Assembly (NCBI GenBank): GCA_914767715.1
Contig: OU612075.1
Coordinates: 12,216,001-12,280,000, forward strand
DNA: 64,000 nucleotides
Direction of reading: 5' to 3'
Source of the DNA: Membranipora membranacea
Lineage: Eukaryota; Bryozoa; Gymnolaemata; Cheilostomatida; Membraniporidae
A program made the translations under genes and the position numbers. This document shows, piece by piece, positions 35,880-47,982 of this stretch; the first letter of the stretch is position 1; every line of letters starts with the position of its first letter. A model generated the notes under the pieces. It worked only from the letters and a program-made list of their open reading frames with translations. It did no database searches and was not told the DNA's origin.

Positions 35880-38800
35880 TGGAATTGGTCTTCGTAACCA
35901 AATATTATGTGTATATTCAGTTATGTTAAGAGAGCTTTTTTGTGATAACCACATCACTTGCTGAAAGTATCAAGTAAACTTTATATCCTTATGGATACTA
36001 AAAGATTGGATTAGTCTGATTCAATATGATGAGAGCCAAGAATGATGACCACCTGCCTTACATTCGATGGTTTTTGCAGGATACTGCTTTGCTCAAGTTA
36101 GAAAGGTTCTAAAAACTAGTAACATAGCCTTTTTGGCAAATTGCTGACTAAGAAATCTTTGAATAGCCTTTTATAGCGGCAGTCAGTCAATGCACAGATT
36201 TTGAGCATCCTCAGTTGTTGCAGCCAAATTGTGTAAAGGGCATAAAACATAGATCAACTGAAAATGATAAAAGACTATATAGGTTTTTAGTATTAAGGGA
36301 CTGTGATCCAGCTAGTATATGTCATAAGGAACCGCTTGCATTGCTGGCAAACTTTTGTATTTCCTGATTTCAAGCACTCCAATTTCAGTATTGATTCAGA
36401 CCCAAAAATAACCACTGTGGCCTGAAACTCAAGAACTTCTCACAAAAAAGCTAAATGAGAGCCTTGTTTTGAATACATAGTCTTTAGACTACAAAAATGT
36501 GTTTGATACTATAAGCCATATGACATAATTTATTTCAGCATAATTACAATCAAACTTATGTCATACCTAGAAGTCAGGTCTGAGCTTGTAGAAATAGGAG
36601 ACGGCTAAAAGTTTCTGCTGCTCTAAGCTTCTGTCAGGACTTGTGCTGTATAATTTATCTTCTAAATGATCACACTGCGTGAACATTATTGCTATTGAAG
36701 GATTCTTTTTTGTCCATGTAATAAAGCTGAACAAAGTGTGTTATTAATTGAGGTAGATATAGAGGACTACAAATATTGGCTTTCTGTACGTAAGATGTGA
36801 TGTAAATGGCTGAATAGCAGAATGTTAATAGCTAAAAAGTTGAATTGCTAACAAGCGGGATAGCTGAGTATGAACAGTTTAACAAACAAAATAGATTTGT
36901 CATGGTTGACATCATTCAATTTATATCCATGATCACAGGATCAACTTTTTCTTAACCTCTGGCTTTACTTTTCACCTAAACAACAATTGAACCAATAAAC
37001 TTAAATCTACATTGTCAGCAGCAAATCAATCCTCGCATTGTGTGAAAGTTATTGCTGTTGAAATATTAATATTTTGTCAATTCAATGGAGCAGCACATGG
37101 CATCCTGTCTAGGTTTGTTGCTAACAAGGTAGATACAGGAGGGTTTTCTTTAAACAAGCCAATTGAAATTTCATCATCATATGCAAGAAACGAAGCGGAA
37201 AAGGCTTTTTGTTCAAAGTTCTCACATACAAAGGTGCTATAATTAACCGGTTTAAGACCAGAGCTCAATAGCATTCCATAAAATCTGTGAAAAGTTTTAT
37301 GCAATACCAACTTGTGGATAATTCTGCTCCATTGTCACTAGGTTAAGTCCATGTTGTAACATTAACACCAGTGGTACTAGTATTGGCTGCATTAAAGCTG
37401 ACAGCAGTAAACAAAGGTCAATTGATCCCTGCAACTTTCTGATCACTGCCTGTTTACAGTTGTAAAATATGATTCATTTTGCGATGAAATTACATAATCC
37501 CTTGGCATCAACGGTTGCAACAATTGAGGATGCTCATTATCCACATGTTGTCATTGCATTAAAATTTTCACAAATTTTCGATGACATCACTCTTTCCACT
37601 TCTACTACTTCCGATTATCCACAGAAATGTGTCAAGGTTGGCTTTAACAGTTGAAAGGTTCTGCGCTGTTCATTAAAATCTCAAATGCTCTTGCCAATAG
37701 GTTTTCGCTATTATTATGACCTTGATAGGCTATGTGTGTATTAATATACAAATTGCAGAAGAAAATGTGAACCTTGGAAGGACACAGATAACTGTGAACA
37801 CATTTCATTTATGCTATTTAAAATTGCATCGTTCAATTCATAATTGACAGGGTTTATTCAGACTGGTATGATAACCTTAGGGACATATTATGTTAACTTT
37901 GACCAACTTATGTGACAAAGAATCACTTTTTCTCACCACCCGACGGTCATAAACTCAGTTATATTTATGATTGACTAAATCAATCTGGTTTCATAGTGAT
38001 AATCCCTGACATGCATGTGTTACTTACTCAGAGAAACCAGATAGATGTGTCAACAAATTTCAGGTTGTTTCTCTTCACCTCAATGACAATTTAATAAAAT
38101 ATATCATTTGATGCAAGATATGTGACAGAGAAGGCTTTTTGTACAAAGTTCACACATACAAATGTGCAATGATTTACCAGTTCAAACTCAGAGTTCAGCA
38201 GCATTCCATGAAATCTGTGAATATGTTTATGCAATGCCCACTTGTCTCTCATCCCCCTGTGTCTCTGACCCCATGCCGCTATCTCAAGTCTATGGTGTAA
38301 CTTTAACACCAGTGGTACTAGTTTCAGCAGCATTGAAGCTGACAACAGTAGATCAAGTAAGTTAATCCCTACAGCTTTCTGAAGTGTTTACTGTTGTAGA
38401 TAATATGACTCATTTTGCCATAGCTAAAAAAATTATCCCTTGGTATCAAGGGTTGCAACAACTGAGGATGCTTCTATCTACGTGTTTGCATTGCACTAAA
38501 TTTTCCACAAATTTCCGATGGCATCACTCTTTCCACTTCTACCACTTCTGATGATCCACAGAAGTACGTCAAGGTTGGCTTTTACGGTAAAAGGGTTCAG
38601 TGCTGGCCATTAAAATTCCTAATTTGTACTTTCAAATAGCTTTGCTCATCGGTTATCCAAAGTTTTCAAAGCTGAAAATGACCTTGATAGCCTACTTATA
38701 AATATTGTTTACAAGTCGCTGAGAGAAAAGGATTCTTAGTGCTGAAGGTTTGGGCAAGCTCAAGTAATGAACAAAGGACTTCTTCTATTTTTCCTTTGCT

Positions 38801-39150
38801 TGTTATGAGGGAGTGAGTATCCTACTGTGCTAGGTGCCAGCGGAGTTTTAATGAAAGAGGTGTCTCACTTCATGAGTGGCGGAATGGCTTATGGTAAAAT
38901 TGTCAACCATACGAGGGGAAATTCACAACTAGACAGAAATAGCTGATTTTTATTTTCATAGAAATTCATAAAAAAGATGAAACAAGTCTTTCATAAGCTG
39001 ATGCAAAACTTAGCGTCGATAAGTTAAAAAACATAATTCTACATTACAATAAAAATTGTTGTTTTCCAACACACAAGAGGCCAGGTGGATGCATGGATCC
39101 TTAGTGGAAGAGTCAGAGTTATCTTAATTGGTGTACCCACTTAATGCATA
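35880..39150 (+). repeat. Second duplicated block, copy 1 (partner 50,740-54,850)
   Basis: Shares AAGTATCAAGTAAACTTT, GAGAGCCAAGAATGATGAC, GGGACTGTGATCCAGCTA and AACTTAGCGTCG in the same order with the right-hand block. Within it a segment is tandemly duplicated: about 37,190-37,690 and 38,125-38,620 both contain AACACCAGTGGTACTAGT and CATCACTCTTTCCACTTCTA. Open frames here are not conserved between copies, so I call no gene. Confidence 0.75.
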
Positions 39151-39797
39151 CTTTTATGTGTTCATAGGACATATTGAATATTGTAAACCGGTATATACAT
39201 GAGCACTCATGACAGAATTGTTTTAAAACTCCGGTAAGAAGCAGCAGCACGCACATTACTTTTGAATTGATGGCAATACTTATCTCAACATCATCCCTAG
39301 AAGACTGGAAGCTTGAATTTGGAATGCACTGAGTTTACCAAAATAAGGGGCCGATCGCACAGTAATAAAAATAAATAAACAAAATGGATAAAGTGCATTC
39401 ACTTAAGCTGAGATAAGATAACGAGGATTGTATTCAGCTCAAAAGGTAAACATATGATATTGAGATGACCTATACCCTAGTTGGTTGGTCTGTGGTCCGC
39501 AACCTACCATAGAAACACATAAATACATGTATGTATGCCTACATAAATAAATATCAGTGTATCATACCAAATCACAATTGACCTTAATCGATGCAATATT
39601 GCATATACATAATATATAGAGATGTAGATTTTAAATTTGTTGATCGACGTCAGAGACTTTGTCTCTTGGAGGACCCCAGCTTTGCTTTTAAATCATATAT
39701 GTCCTTCTTAAAACTGAACCACTCAGTAAGGTGTCAGGAGAATGGAACTGCAATCACCTCCCCATCTACAAAGTGTGATACAATTAGACCTCAGCCT

Positions 39798-39837
39798 CAG
39801 CAAGGTGACAACAGAATTAGGAGTTTAAAAGAGGGGC
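39798..39837 (+). promoter_or_regulatory. Core promoter block of P-loop gene C (TATA-like)
   Basis: TTTAAAAG at 39,824-39,831, 83 bp before the ATG, preceded by CAGCAAGGTGACAACAGAAT and followed by AGGGG. The TATA core has one change from copies A and B. Confidence 0.75.
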
Positions 39838-39906
39838 AGATATGCTTTAAACACAACAGTTCCTTGAACAATCCTCAGAGCAAGTCATACCTTCTACGGA
39901 CTTATA

Positions 39907-40889
39907 ATGGAATCTGCAAGACGTGTTCTGGTTGTTGGTGCACAAGGCAGTGGCAAGTCATCCTTGATAGCTGAGCTGACAAAAATGAAAGCAACAAGAA
40001 AAGTGAATAAACTTGGAGAATCCACGTACGAGTCAACAACATGCTCAAGATTCATGGGTAAGTAGTCAAAGGGAAAACAATGACTTGAGACGCACGAAAT
40101 TTAATTGATTGATTTGAAGTCACTAAACCCCTACTGTAAAGAAACTTTATTTTCATTTTCCTTTCTTTCAGGCAAAATGCACAAGTTACAACTACTGAAG
40201 ACAGATGATGAAGGAATACATTACATTTACAAAGCAACAGTTATCATCGTCACATTCGACAGCAAATCACTCAAGTCCCAACAAGAGTCTACTAAAATCT
40301 ACAAGAACATCAAAAACCATTTAGGAAGTGAGTACTTGTAACAAATTTTTGTGTGTCTCAAATGGATAAATTACGTGATGCGAATTGCCATGATAAACAA
40401 AGAAATTCAATCCGTGTTACAAAGAGTGTTCAGCGGTTCAGAGTACAAACATAAGCATTATACTTAAAACAAAATTTGTTTCTTTTTATAGGAAATGGTA
40501 CAAAAATACCAATCATAGCTGTGTTCACTAAATGTTCAGAGGAGACTATCATTGAGGAGAAATACTGTGGTGATGAGTTCTATATTGTGCCAACAAACAC
40601 AGAATCAAAAATGGGACTTGATACGCTGAAGCTCAACCTCTACAAGCTTGCCTTCCCAGCACTTAGTGGTGTCATCCTCATGCAGAAACTCCGCAACTCG
40701 GTTCACAAAGTCACATCCACTGCCATGAAATCCTTTAACAAAATTAAAGAAGCTAAATCAGAAGAAGCAATTGACTTTGCATCACAGCAAGGAAGCATGA
40801 AAGAAAGGCGCATGATGTACCGCTGCGGGTCTTCTCCATCTTTTGATGATGAAGAGATCGACCACGAAATGCGAAGATTAAGTCTTTAA
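39907..40889 (+). CDS. Atypical Ras-like P-loop protein, paralogue C (3 exons, 234 aa)
   Basis: Exons 39907-40057, 40172-40327, 40492-40889; same splice phases and exon 1-2 lengths (151 and 156 bp) as A and B. G1 loop GAQGSGKSS; G3 position DDEG (residues 62-65), the only copy that keeps the canonical D-x-x-G form; strand ATVIIVTFDSKS; G4-like FTKCSEE without the usual Asp; G5-like PTNTESKMGLD. The tail is nearly identical to copy B but one Ser is lost (QQGSMKERR) and the end reads MRRLSL. All three copies keep an open frame and intact splice sites, so selection is likely. Role unknown; soluble, no lipid-anchor motif. Confidence 0.82.
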
Positions 40890-41403
40890 AATTGTCTCAC
40901 TTTCGTTACCTCTTATACATTTGCATATTAGTATAAAGATTAACACTTTATACCAACCAGTTCTCCTATGATGTCATCCTCGACAAACTGCTTTTTTTTT
41001 ATGTTTATATACATTGCTGGAATATTTTCCAATAATGTGCTTTCCTTTTGGTGCTCTCTTTCATTTTTATCATTAGTTGTCTGGCACATCTTCTAGATGT
41101 TGTAGAAATTTATATATTTACAATGAAAATGTATCATTGCTGGCATTTAATTACAATACTTAAAATATTTCTGAATACCATGTTGCGTCTGGTTGCCTCT
41201 AGAATTGGAAGGATGGTTATGCTTATGGACAATCAGCAAATGAAACCCAAACTTTAATCTTCTTGCACCAAGGCATCAATATAACCAAGCCACTATGTGT
41301 ATTTTATACATATCACCTTTCAGATACCCTCAATCGTTAGAATGTCCATTTGCTAGCTTGTCCAATATGGGATCAGACCGTTACAAAGAACCGAATTGAG
41401 TTG

Positions 41404-41788
41404 TTAAAGGGCAACCAAGGTTTCGCAGCAATGCATTAATGGGTAGCAAGTAATGTGCTGGGCAGCATCAGCTTTGTGCATTACGCGATGCAAAACTCAA
41501 AGTAGTTGCTGACTCTAAGCTGGGTAACACTTCAGTTTAGGGGATGTTCCAAGACTTTGCTGTAATAATTATAGAGCACAGGCTAAATAATAACAGGAAC
41601 AGGAAACTGCTATGTGGTATTCTCTTTTAGCTGAGTTTGAGTACCTGATGGAAGAAATGTTTCACAAGAATTCTGACTGAATAATCATCCGAATTATATT
41701 TTGTCTTTTTCCCCATGCAGAAGGTGCAATCTGCTATTAATCAATGGCCATCAATGAGAAGTTGTTTGAAACCTTGGTTGCCCTTTAA
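41404..41788 (-). mobile_element. TTAA MITE, complete copy, 385 bp
   Basis: Ends are exact mirror images (TTAAAGGGCAACCAAGG at one end, its complement at the other) over about 21 bp, with TTAA at both edges. The partner block at about 17,390 lacks it (AACCAGTTGACCAGAGTGTAG). TTAA targets and short inverted ends suggest a piggyBac-driven non-autonomous element. Confidence 0.88.
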
Positions 41789-42660
41789 GAGTGTAGCTAT
41801 TTAAATATAGATCACTTCAAGTATCTGAAAACTGCTGTGTATAATCAAAGGTCTTTAAGGCACCATTGTAAATATTAGCAATTAAATATCATGTATTGAT
41901 CGGCTGTCTTTCCATGAGACCCTCCTTGTTACCCTCAGGTTGCTGGATCTGGATATTGCAACCATGCAAGACCAATGAACAAGCGCTACAGAAAGGAGAG
42001 CAATGAGGAAATTTTGTAAATATGCTTCTTAAATAAGCTTCGGAAGACCAAATGGCTATTTCCTTGTTTATGTGACCATGGAGCAGAGAAGAAAGTGGGC
42101 AAGTCAAGAATTTGAGTAAAATGCCAATACAGCATTAGGAGATGCCACCTGGAGTTCGAATGAAAGTGTGTCACAAAGCCACAAAAGAATTAAGTCTTTC
42201 TACAAAACAGCATAGCATAGTATAGCAGAAATACGAACATCACATATCAATGAAACTTTAGTGCTATCAAGCTCAGTCGGATCATGATGGTGCATAACCC
42301 TGTCAGCAAAATTTCACAAACATACTAATTTGTTGAACCAGAGCAACACAATTCCTTAGAATTGGTTTGATAAGAGGATTGACCCTGTCTTTAATGGGAA
42401 AATCACTATATCCATGAACATAATAGTGGTAGTTGAAAAGACGGGGAAGAAAGGGATCTAGGAGTGGACCTCCTCCATACAGATCAGGCTCTTTCACAGT
42501 CTTTTCGGATCGAGAAAGATCACGACAGTTCACTGCTGGCAGAGTTCATATGAGATTACTTTATAATACTGAATGCAGTTTTTCGGCAGTTTGATGATTT
42601 TATTACTGAACTACACCCAGGCAGCTGATAAATTGCAACGCCAAGTTGTAACTATCACAA

Positions 42661-42730
42661 GTAACTCCCGATCGTAACTCGCAATTGTAACTCGCAATTG
42701 TAACTCGCAATTGTAACTCGCAATTGTAAC
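42661..42730. repeat. 13-bp tandem repeat
   Basis: Four perfect GTAACTCGCAATT units (42,674-42,725) with degenerate flanking copies. Confidence 0.9.
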
Positions 42731-43739
42731 TGATTCTTCAAAGCAAAAACCACTGTTCTTTATACTGACCTGTATAAATAGGTCGTAAAAATAGAACCGG
42801 TGGGATGATACGTCATTATTTTGATGGCCAATCTCCGCATTTAGATGGTAATTAAATGTGCAAAAAATGGAAGTAAATGTGGAAGAGTATAACAATTAAT
42901 CAGATTAGGACCAAGGCGACCATGACAGTGCAATATACAGCACCTAACTTCATGTAGAGTCATGACCTAGGCGTGTCACATACAGTGTATGTGACAGTCT
43001 GAATCATTGCAGTATATTTCCACCCATCCATGAGTCCAGGATGACTTTAAATTGTGAAGCGAATGACAATATAGTGAAATCTTCCTAAGTTCGGGCATTG
43101 CAGGGGACACGAGGGGGCACTGTGTTGACAATCACTAGTGTGGATTTTCAAAATGATATAAAGATAGATGAGCCTACTCTGGAAAGTAAACAATGGAATA
43201 AGCTACATCTAAATTTAGTTAAGGTCATTACACTCTCCTAATATCGTCAATACTGCATGGATTACACAGTGCGAATCATCATAATATGTTTCTGTGTGCT
43301 ACAGAATGGTACTTACAACAACTATATTGGTTACACTGCTATGAATATATTATCCAATAGCCTGAAACAATACTCACTATCTGACCACAAGTGTTGCTAG
43401 ATCCCATGATATCGTTCGTTGGCATTTTAATTTCTAATTTCAGACGTAAACGAATTCTCTCTTATGGTTCCCAAGTATCATTGATCAAATTACTACCTGA
43501 CCTTTCTGAACTAAACGCTTCCTCTGATTGGCTAAAAGATAATGAATTTATAAATACATGGAAAGAATTGAATTTTCATGTGATATGCAGATCAAAACAA
43601 AGATTCTGTGCTCATCTAACAAACGGAACGCAAACTTCCAATTATTATAAAACAATACTGCAGTCCGCTTTCTGCATGTCCAAAATATACACTATTTAAT
43701 GGTGTCATGTCAATAAAATTATTGTGAACAGCTTATTTG

Positions 43740-46280
43740 GGGAGCATGTCTAAAGGATTAAGAGATTTGCTGGTACTCTATAAGCAGATTTGGTCAGTTC
43801 TGTTTCAACTCAGATAAAATTTAGAGTTGTTCCCAAGTAACCTGAGGTGGTTATTGTGTTGAACAAAGAGATGAAGCATGAAGAGCATATTTAGTTATTT
43901 TTACCATGAGGCGTGATTGGAATAAATTCTCTCATGGTTTCTGAGTCATCTCTTGCAATTGTAACCCCATAGAGAGGTATCTGCAAGGTAAAACTATTAC
44001 CAGAGTTTTATTGGCCTTTGACAGCTATTTAATGCATCCAATGTAGGTTACATTGATGCTGATAACATAGACTTGATCATGATCCGTCTTTAAACTGATA
44101 AAATGAGTTTATGATCGTTACCATTCACACATTTTGGTTACAACAACTCAGACTCTGTTAAAAGCTTTCAATGAGACCTCTTCACAGTTGATCTCTCACA
44201 CCAATTTCCCAACCTCAAGAGCGTTAAAACTGATATTTAGGCTGTTACTCATACTCCTCTCTTTGAGATTCATTAGGTTACCTGAGGGCATACACATACC
44301 CTGGGAGTGTGGAATTCATCATTTCCTCTTATGAGCCTAGATATCCTCCCACAGAATGACATCAAGTCCCAAATTGAGGGTTACCGTAAATTTTTATGGT
44401 TGCAAGAGGGCAAAATGTATAAGCACTGCTAACTTGGGATTTGATTTAGGATATGACATAAAATTTTGAATTCCTCTTGAAGGCATAGCAAGTTTATATA
44501 AAAGTATAAAAATACCTGAACCTTATGGCGGCTGAATAAATAATCAAGTAAGCTTTTCTGTTGGTTCTTACAATTCCATTCTGCAGCACCAATCACCTAG
44601 AAATTAATAACAAGGGCAATGATCAACTTTGCATTTTGAAAAATCTGTTATTGACACATCCCTCTAGTTTCTAGGGAAGCCATTGTCATGTAAATTAGAT
44701 CATAATATCAATCAATTTAGTCAACACTGTCAAACTGTGTTTGAGTTGATAACAGCCAGGGGATGAGAAGCCATGAGAAAATGTAACATTAATTCGTCGG
44801 AGGTAATGTTTTGTTACAACTTAGATAAAAGCTGGGGTTCCTGAGACAAGCTAAAGTGGTAATAGTGATGACCAAGAAGATAAAGGACGATGATCATCAA
44901 CTGCGCAGGGTGATGTAAATAAATTGTCGCATGGTTTGCTGAGTCATCTCTTACAATTGGAACCCCATAGAGAGGTATCTGCAAGGAAAACCATTACCAG
45001 AATTTTATTGGCCATCGACAGCTATGCAATACATCATGTCTAAGTTAGATATGTTGAAGTTATTCGAAGATGATAAAATAAGGTTATCAGCATCACAGCT
45101 CACACATTTCTGTAGCAACAACATCGGAAAACCAGGGTCTGTTAATGGAATATCTTGGCTATTAAGAGAACCGTCATTGCTTCATGAAAGGTTAAGGTGA
45201 GCCTTTATTGCAACCAGGTTCAATAATTATAATCAAATTTTATATATTATGCCTATTTTGTCATCTTGTCACCTCTGTGGGGCTTCTCTGAGTAAGTTAA
45301 ACAGGAATATCCTGCATATCAAATGTAGATTATTATCCTAATGATATCATATCAATTTGTCAACCCTTGAACCATATTTGAGTTTATATCAGCCAGGGGG
45401 TAAACAGCGTTGATTCAGTGCCATGTAGATTTGTCAGGGTTCAAATATGTCCTTAAGGTTATGATACCAGTCTAAATTATTCCTGTGATCATGAATATGA
45501 CCCCACAGAGATTTAACACAAACTTGACAATGAAAGCAACAGCGCATCCCCCATTAATATGACTGGGCCCTGTAAAAAACTCAACTGACAATGCAGTATA
45601 TGAATATCCTAGACTCAGTGATGTATATATACACATTATATTTGTGCAGCCTCTTTTGCTAACATTACCAAATTTATACAGCCATTTTAAATAACACTAA
45701 GCAGTATTCAGCAAAGACATTCCATTGGTATCCTCGATCTTACAGGTAGGTAGTCTACACGTTTAACACTCATCAAAATCAAATTGAACATATCCTACCA
45801 AAAACTATCCATTGCAACTGGGATGTTCACTTGATACTTTGAGCATAGGAATGAAATAAGTTTCTGAGCCCACGGTGATGTAGTAAACAAGAGTAACATT
45901 GTTAATCTAACTGAATATATTCATAATACATCAGCTCATATAGTTCTGCTTTCACAAAGACCACCGCTTCCATTCAACCTCATGTTTTTCTAGATCTAGT
46001 TCTAGAGGGATACAAACTGTCGAAACATGCATACCCATACATCGCAATTGAGCTATTTTCATTTTTCTTTAAAATCATTAGACGTTAGATATTTAAATTG
46101 TGAAAATAGCAAAAATTTCAGCTGATGAATGCATATTGGTTGAATTCACAAGGCCACGTGATCTAGCCCAAGTTTACGGTGTGCGGGGTTAGGGGGAGAG
46201 TGAAAGAGTAGGGCCGGAATGTCTGATCACAGTCAAATGTTGTTTTTGTCTGCAATTTTACACACAGCTGACCCACCATA
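43740..46280 (+). repeat. R1 repeat tract after the copy C block
   Basis: Two or more R1 units: TGAGTCATCTCTTGCAATTG (43,943), TGAGTCATCTCTTACAATTG (44,941), AACAGCCAGGGGATGAGAAG (44,752). The second part follows 33,590-34,870 in order (GATGTATATATACACATT, TGCAGCC). No gene. Confidence 0.75.
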
Positions 46281-46288
46281 TCCTGTGA

Positions 46289-46673
46289 TTAAAGGGCAAC
46301 CAAGGTTTCAAACAACTTCTCATTGATGGCCATTGATTAATAGCAGATTGCACCTTCTGCATGGGGAAAAAGACAAAATATGATTCGGATGATTATTCAG
46401 CCGGAATTCTTGTGAAAATTTTCTTCCATCAGGTACTCAAACTCAGCTAAAAGAGAATACCACATAGCAGTTTCCTGTTCCTGTTATTATTTAGCCTGTG
46501 CTCTATAATTATTACAGCAAAGTCTTGGAACCTCCCCTAAACTGAAGTGTTACCCAGCTTAGAGTCAGCAACTACTTTGAGTTTTGCATCGCGTAATGCA
46601 CAAAGCTGATGCTGCCCAGCACATTATTTGCTACCCATTAATGCATTGCTGCGAAACCTTGGTTACCCTTTAA
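46289..46673 (+). mobile_element. TTAA MITE, complete copy, 385 bp
   Basis: Same length as the copy at 41,404 and in opposite orientation. TTAAAGGGCAACCAAGG at the left, complement at the right with one change, TTAA at both edges. Confidence 0.88.
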
Positions 46674-47139
46674 ACATTGCACATGCGCACCACTCTGCCT
46701 GCAGGATAGCCTTGTGACATAGTCTATCTTTGCAGCACAGCGGTGGTGGCGCTGCCTTCCATCAAGAAAGGCAACTCCCAGGGTTCAAGGTTATGAGATA
46801 TCAAAAACAGTGTTCCATTTAGGCCAAAATATTTCTAAATTGTGGGTTTCCATTGTTTTCCCAATTTGGGTACTCAGACTAGGTGAATTAGTTCAAGCCC
46901 TATGCTGCAGAGACCAATGCCTCAACAGTTCGCACATGTGCAGAGTGTATGCGCACACCACATTTCCTGAGAGGAAATTATTACCTTGAACGTTGTTGAT
47001 ACCTAGGACACTGATCATGTGATATACTTTTGTATGTATATCTGATAATAGTGTAGTCTTGATGTTGTAGAAGATTTTAAGGGGGTTACCCTATGGCCGC
47101 AAAACCCGCCACTGCAACCGCGCATATTGCCTATTTATA

Positions 47140-47280
47140 CTGAGTTCGCCGACTCTCTTAAGTGTGTACGCCGTCTCTATCTAAGTGGAAATATATTGAG
47201 TACGCCGACTCATCTGCCTGTGAATAAACCGAGTAAGCTGACTCTATCTGAGGGGGAATGTAGCGAGTACGCCGACACTA
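47140..47280. repeat. Degenerate short repeats
   Basis: GAGTACGCCGACT-type motifs recur four times (about 47,142; 47,195; 47,231; 47,262) at unequal spacing, with similar AT-rich sequence between. Confidence 0.6.
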
Positions 47281-47383
47281 TCTTGCCTGGGAATATAATT
47301 GACCTGACTTTGGGGCTGGCTTTGGGGGGAGGGGAGATCTGGAAAAACTATTAACTTATTTATCCTGTAAGTTAAAAGGGAGG

Positions 47384-47608
47384 GAATGGCTCTGGGTTAT
47401 AACTACCTGTGCAAGATAGCTGGAAGGATAACTGGACTGGAATGGGGGGGGGGGGGGGGAATGGCTCTGGGTTACAACTATCTGTGCAAGGTAGCTGCGC
47501 GGATAACTGGACTGGAATGGGGAAAAGGGAAGGGCTCTGGGTTACAACTATCTGTGCGAGATAGCTGGGAGGTTAACTGGACTGGAATGGGGGGGATGGC
47601 TCTGGGTT
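47384..47608 (+). repeat. Minisatellite, unit about 65-76 bp, G-rich
   Basis: Three units share GGCTCTGGGTTACAACTA and AACTGGACTGGAATGGGG; a partial fourth follows. The first is followed by a run of G (47,444-47,459). An open frame crosses the units but follows from the unit length and is not taken as a gene. Confidence 0.85.
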
Positions 47609-47795
47609 CTGGGTTTGAGGTCCGCCAGCAGGCAGAACTCAAGAAACTTACTTCAGTTGGTTAAGTTGCGTAGGAACTTTTATTTGTTGCAAACTAGTCA
47701 AAACTTATGAGGTGTTGCTTCTTCAGCTGCAAAATACTACGTGAGTTGATTCTATACTGCATTCAGTTATTAAAAGCATATTATGATACTGGCTG

Positions 47796-47982
47796 ATGAA
47801 ATATCCATGGAACATTCGAGATGGGTTTGTAAGAGTTGAAATTAGAAAAGTTACTACAAAAGATAAAATGGGAAGACAACTCATGATACGTGAACTTCCG
47901 AAATTTTATTTTGACTGTTCAGCTGTGGTGGAAAATCCACCACAATTTCAGTGTGGCTACTTCGCAAAGGGTAATAAGAAAT
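47796..47982 (+). CDS. Candidate orphan first exon, unrecognised
   Basis: ATG frame (begins MKYPWNIRDGFVRVEIRKV; later PKFYFDCSAVVENPPQFQCG) ending at a strong GTAAGT donor at 47,983. Composition is coding-like. I could not find a following exon or a family. Confidence 0.33.

Larger units (their letters stand above)
39340..43480 (+). repeat. Segmental duplication, unit carrying copy C
   Basis: Partner of 15,180-18,480; similarity extends from about 200 bp before the promoter to past 43,400, interrupted by the MITE at 41,404-41,788. Confidence 0.85.

Noticed and set aside
37012-37242. 76-codon plus-strand frame in the duplicated block
   Set aside because: Frame is not kept in the tandem copy near 38.1 kb or in the 53.6-kb copy.
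39591-39974. 127-codon plus-strand frame running through the copy C promoter into exon 1
   Set aside because: Different frame from the P-loop protein; it crosses the conserved TATA block and is not kept in copy B.
47386-47664. Repeated MALGYNYLCK-type protein frame
   Set aside because: Produced by the G-rich minisatellite; later units shift frame and codon pattern is not protein-like.
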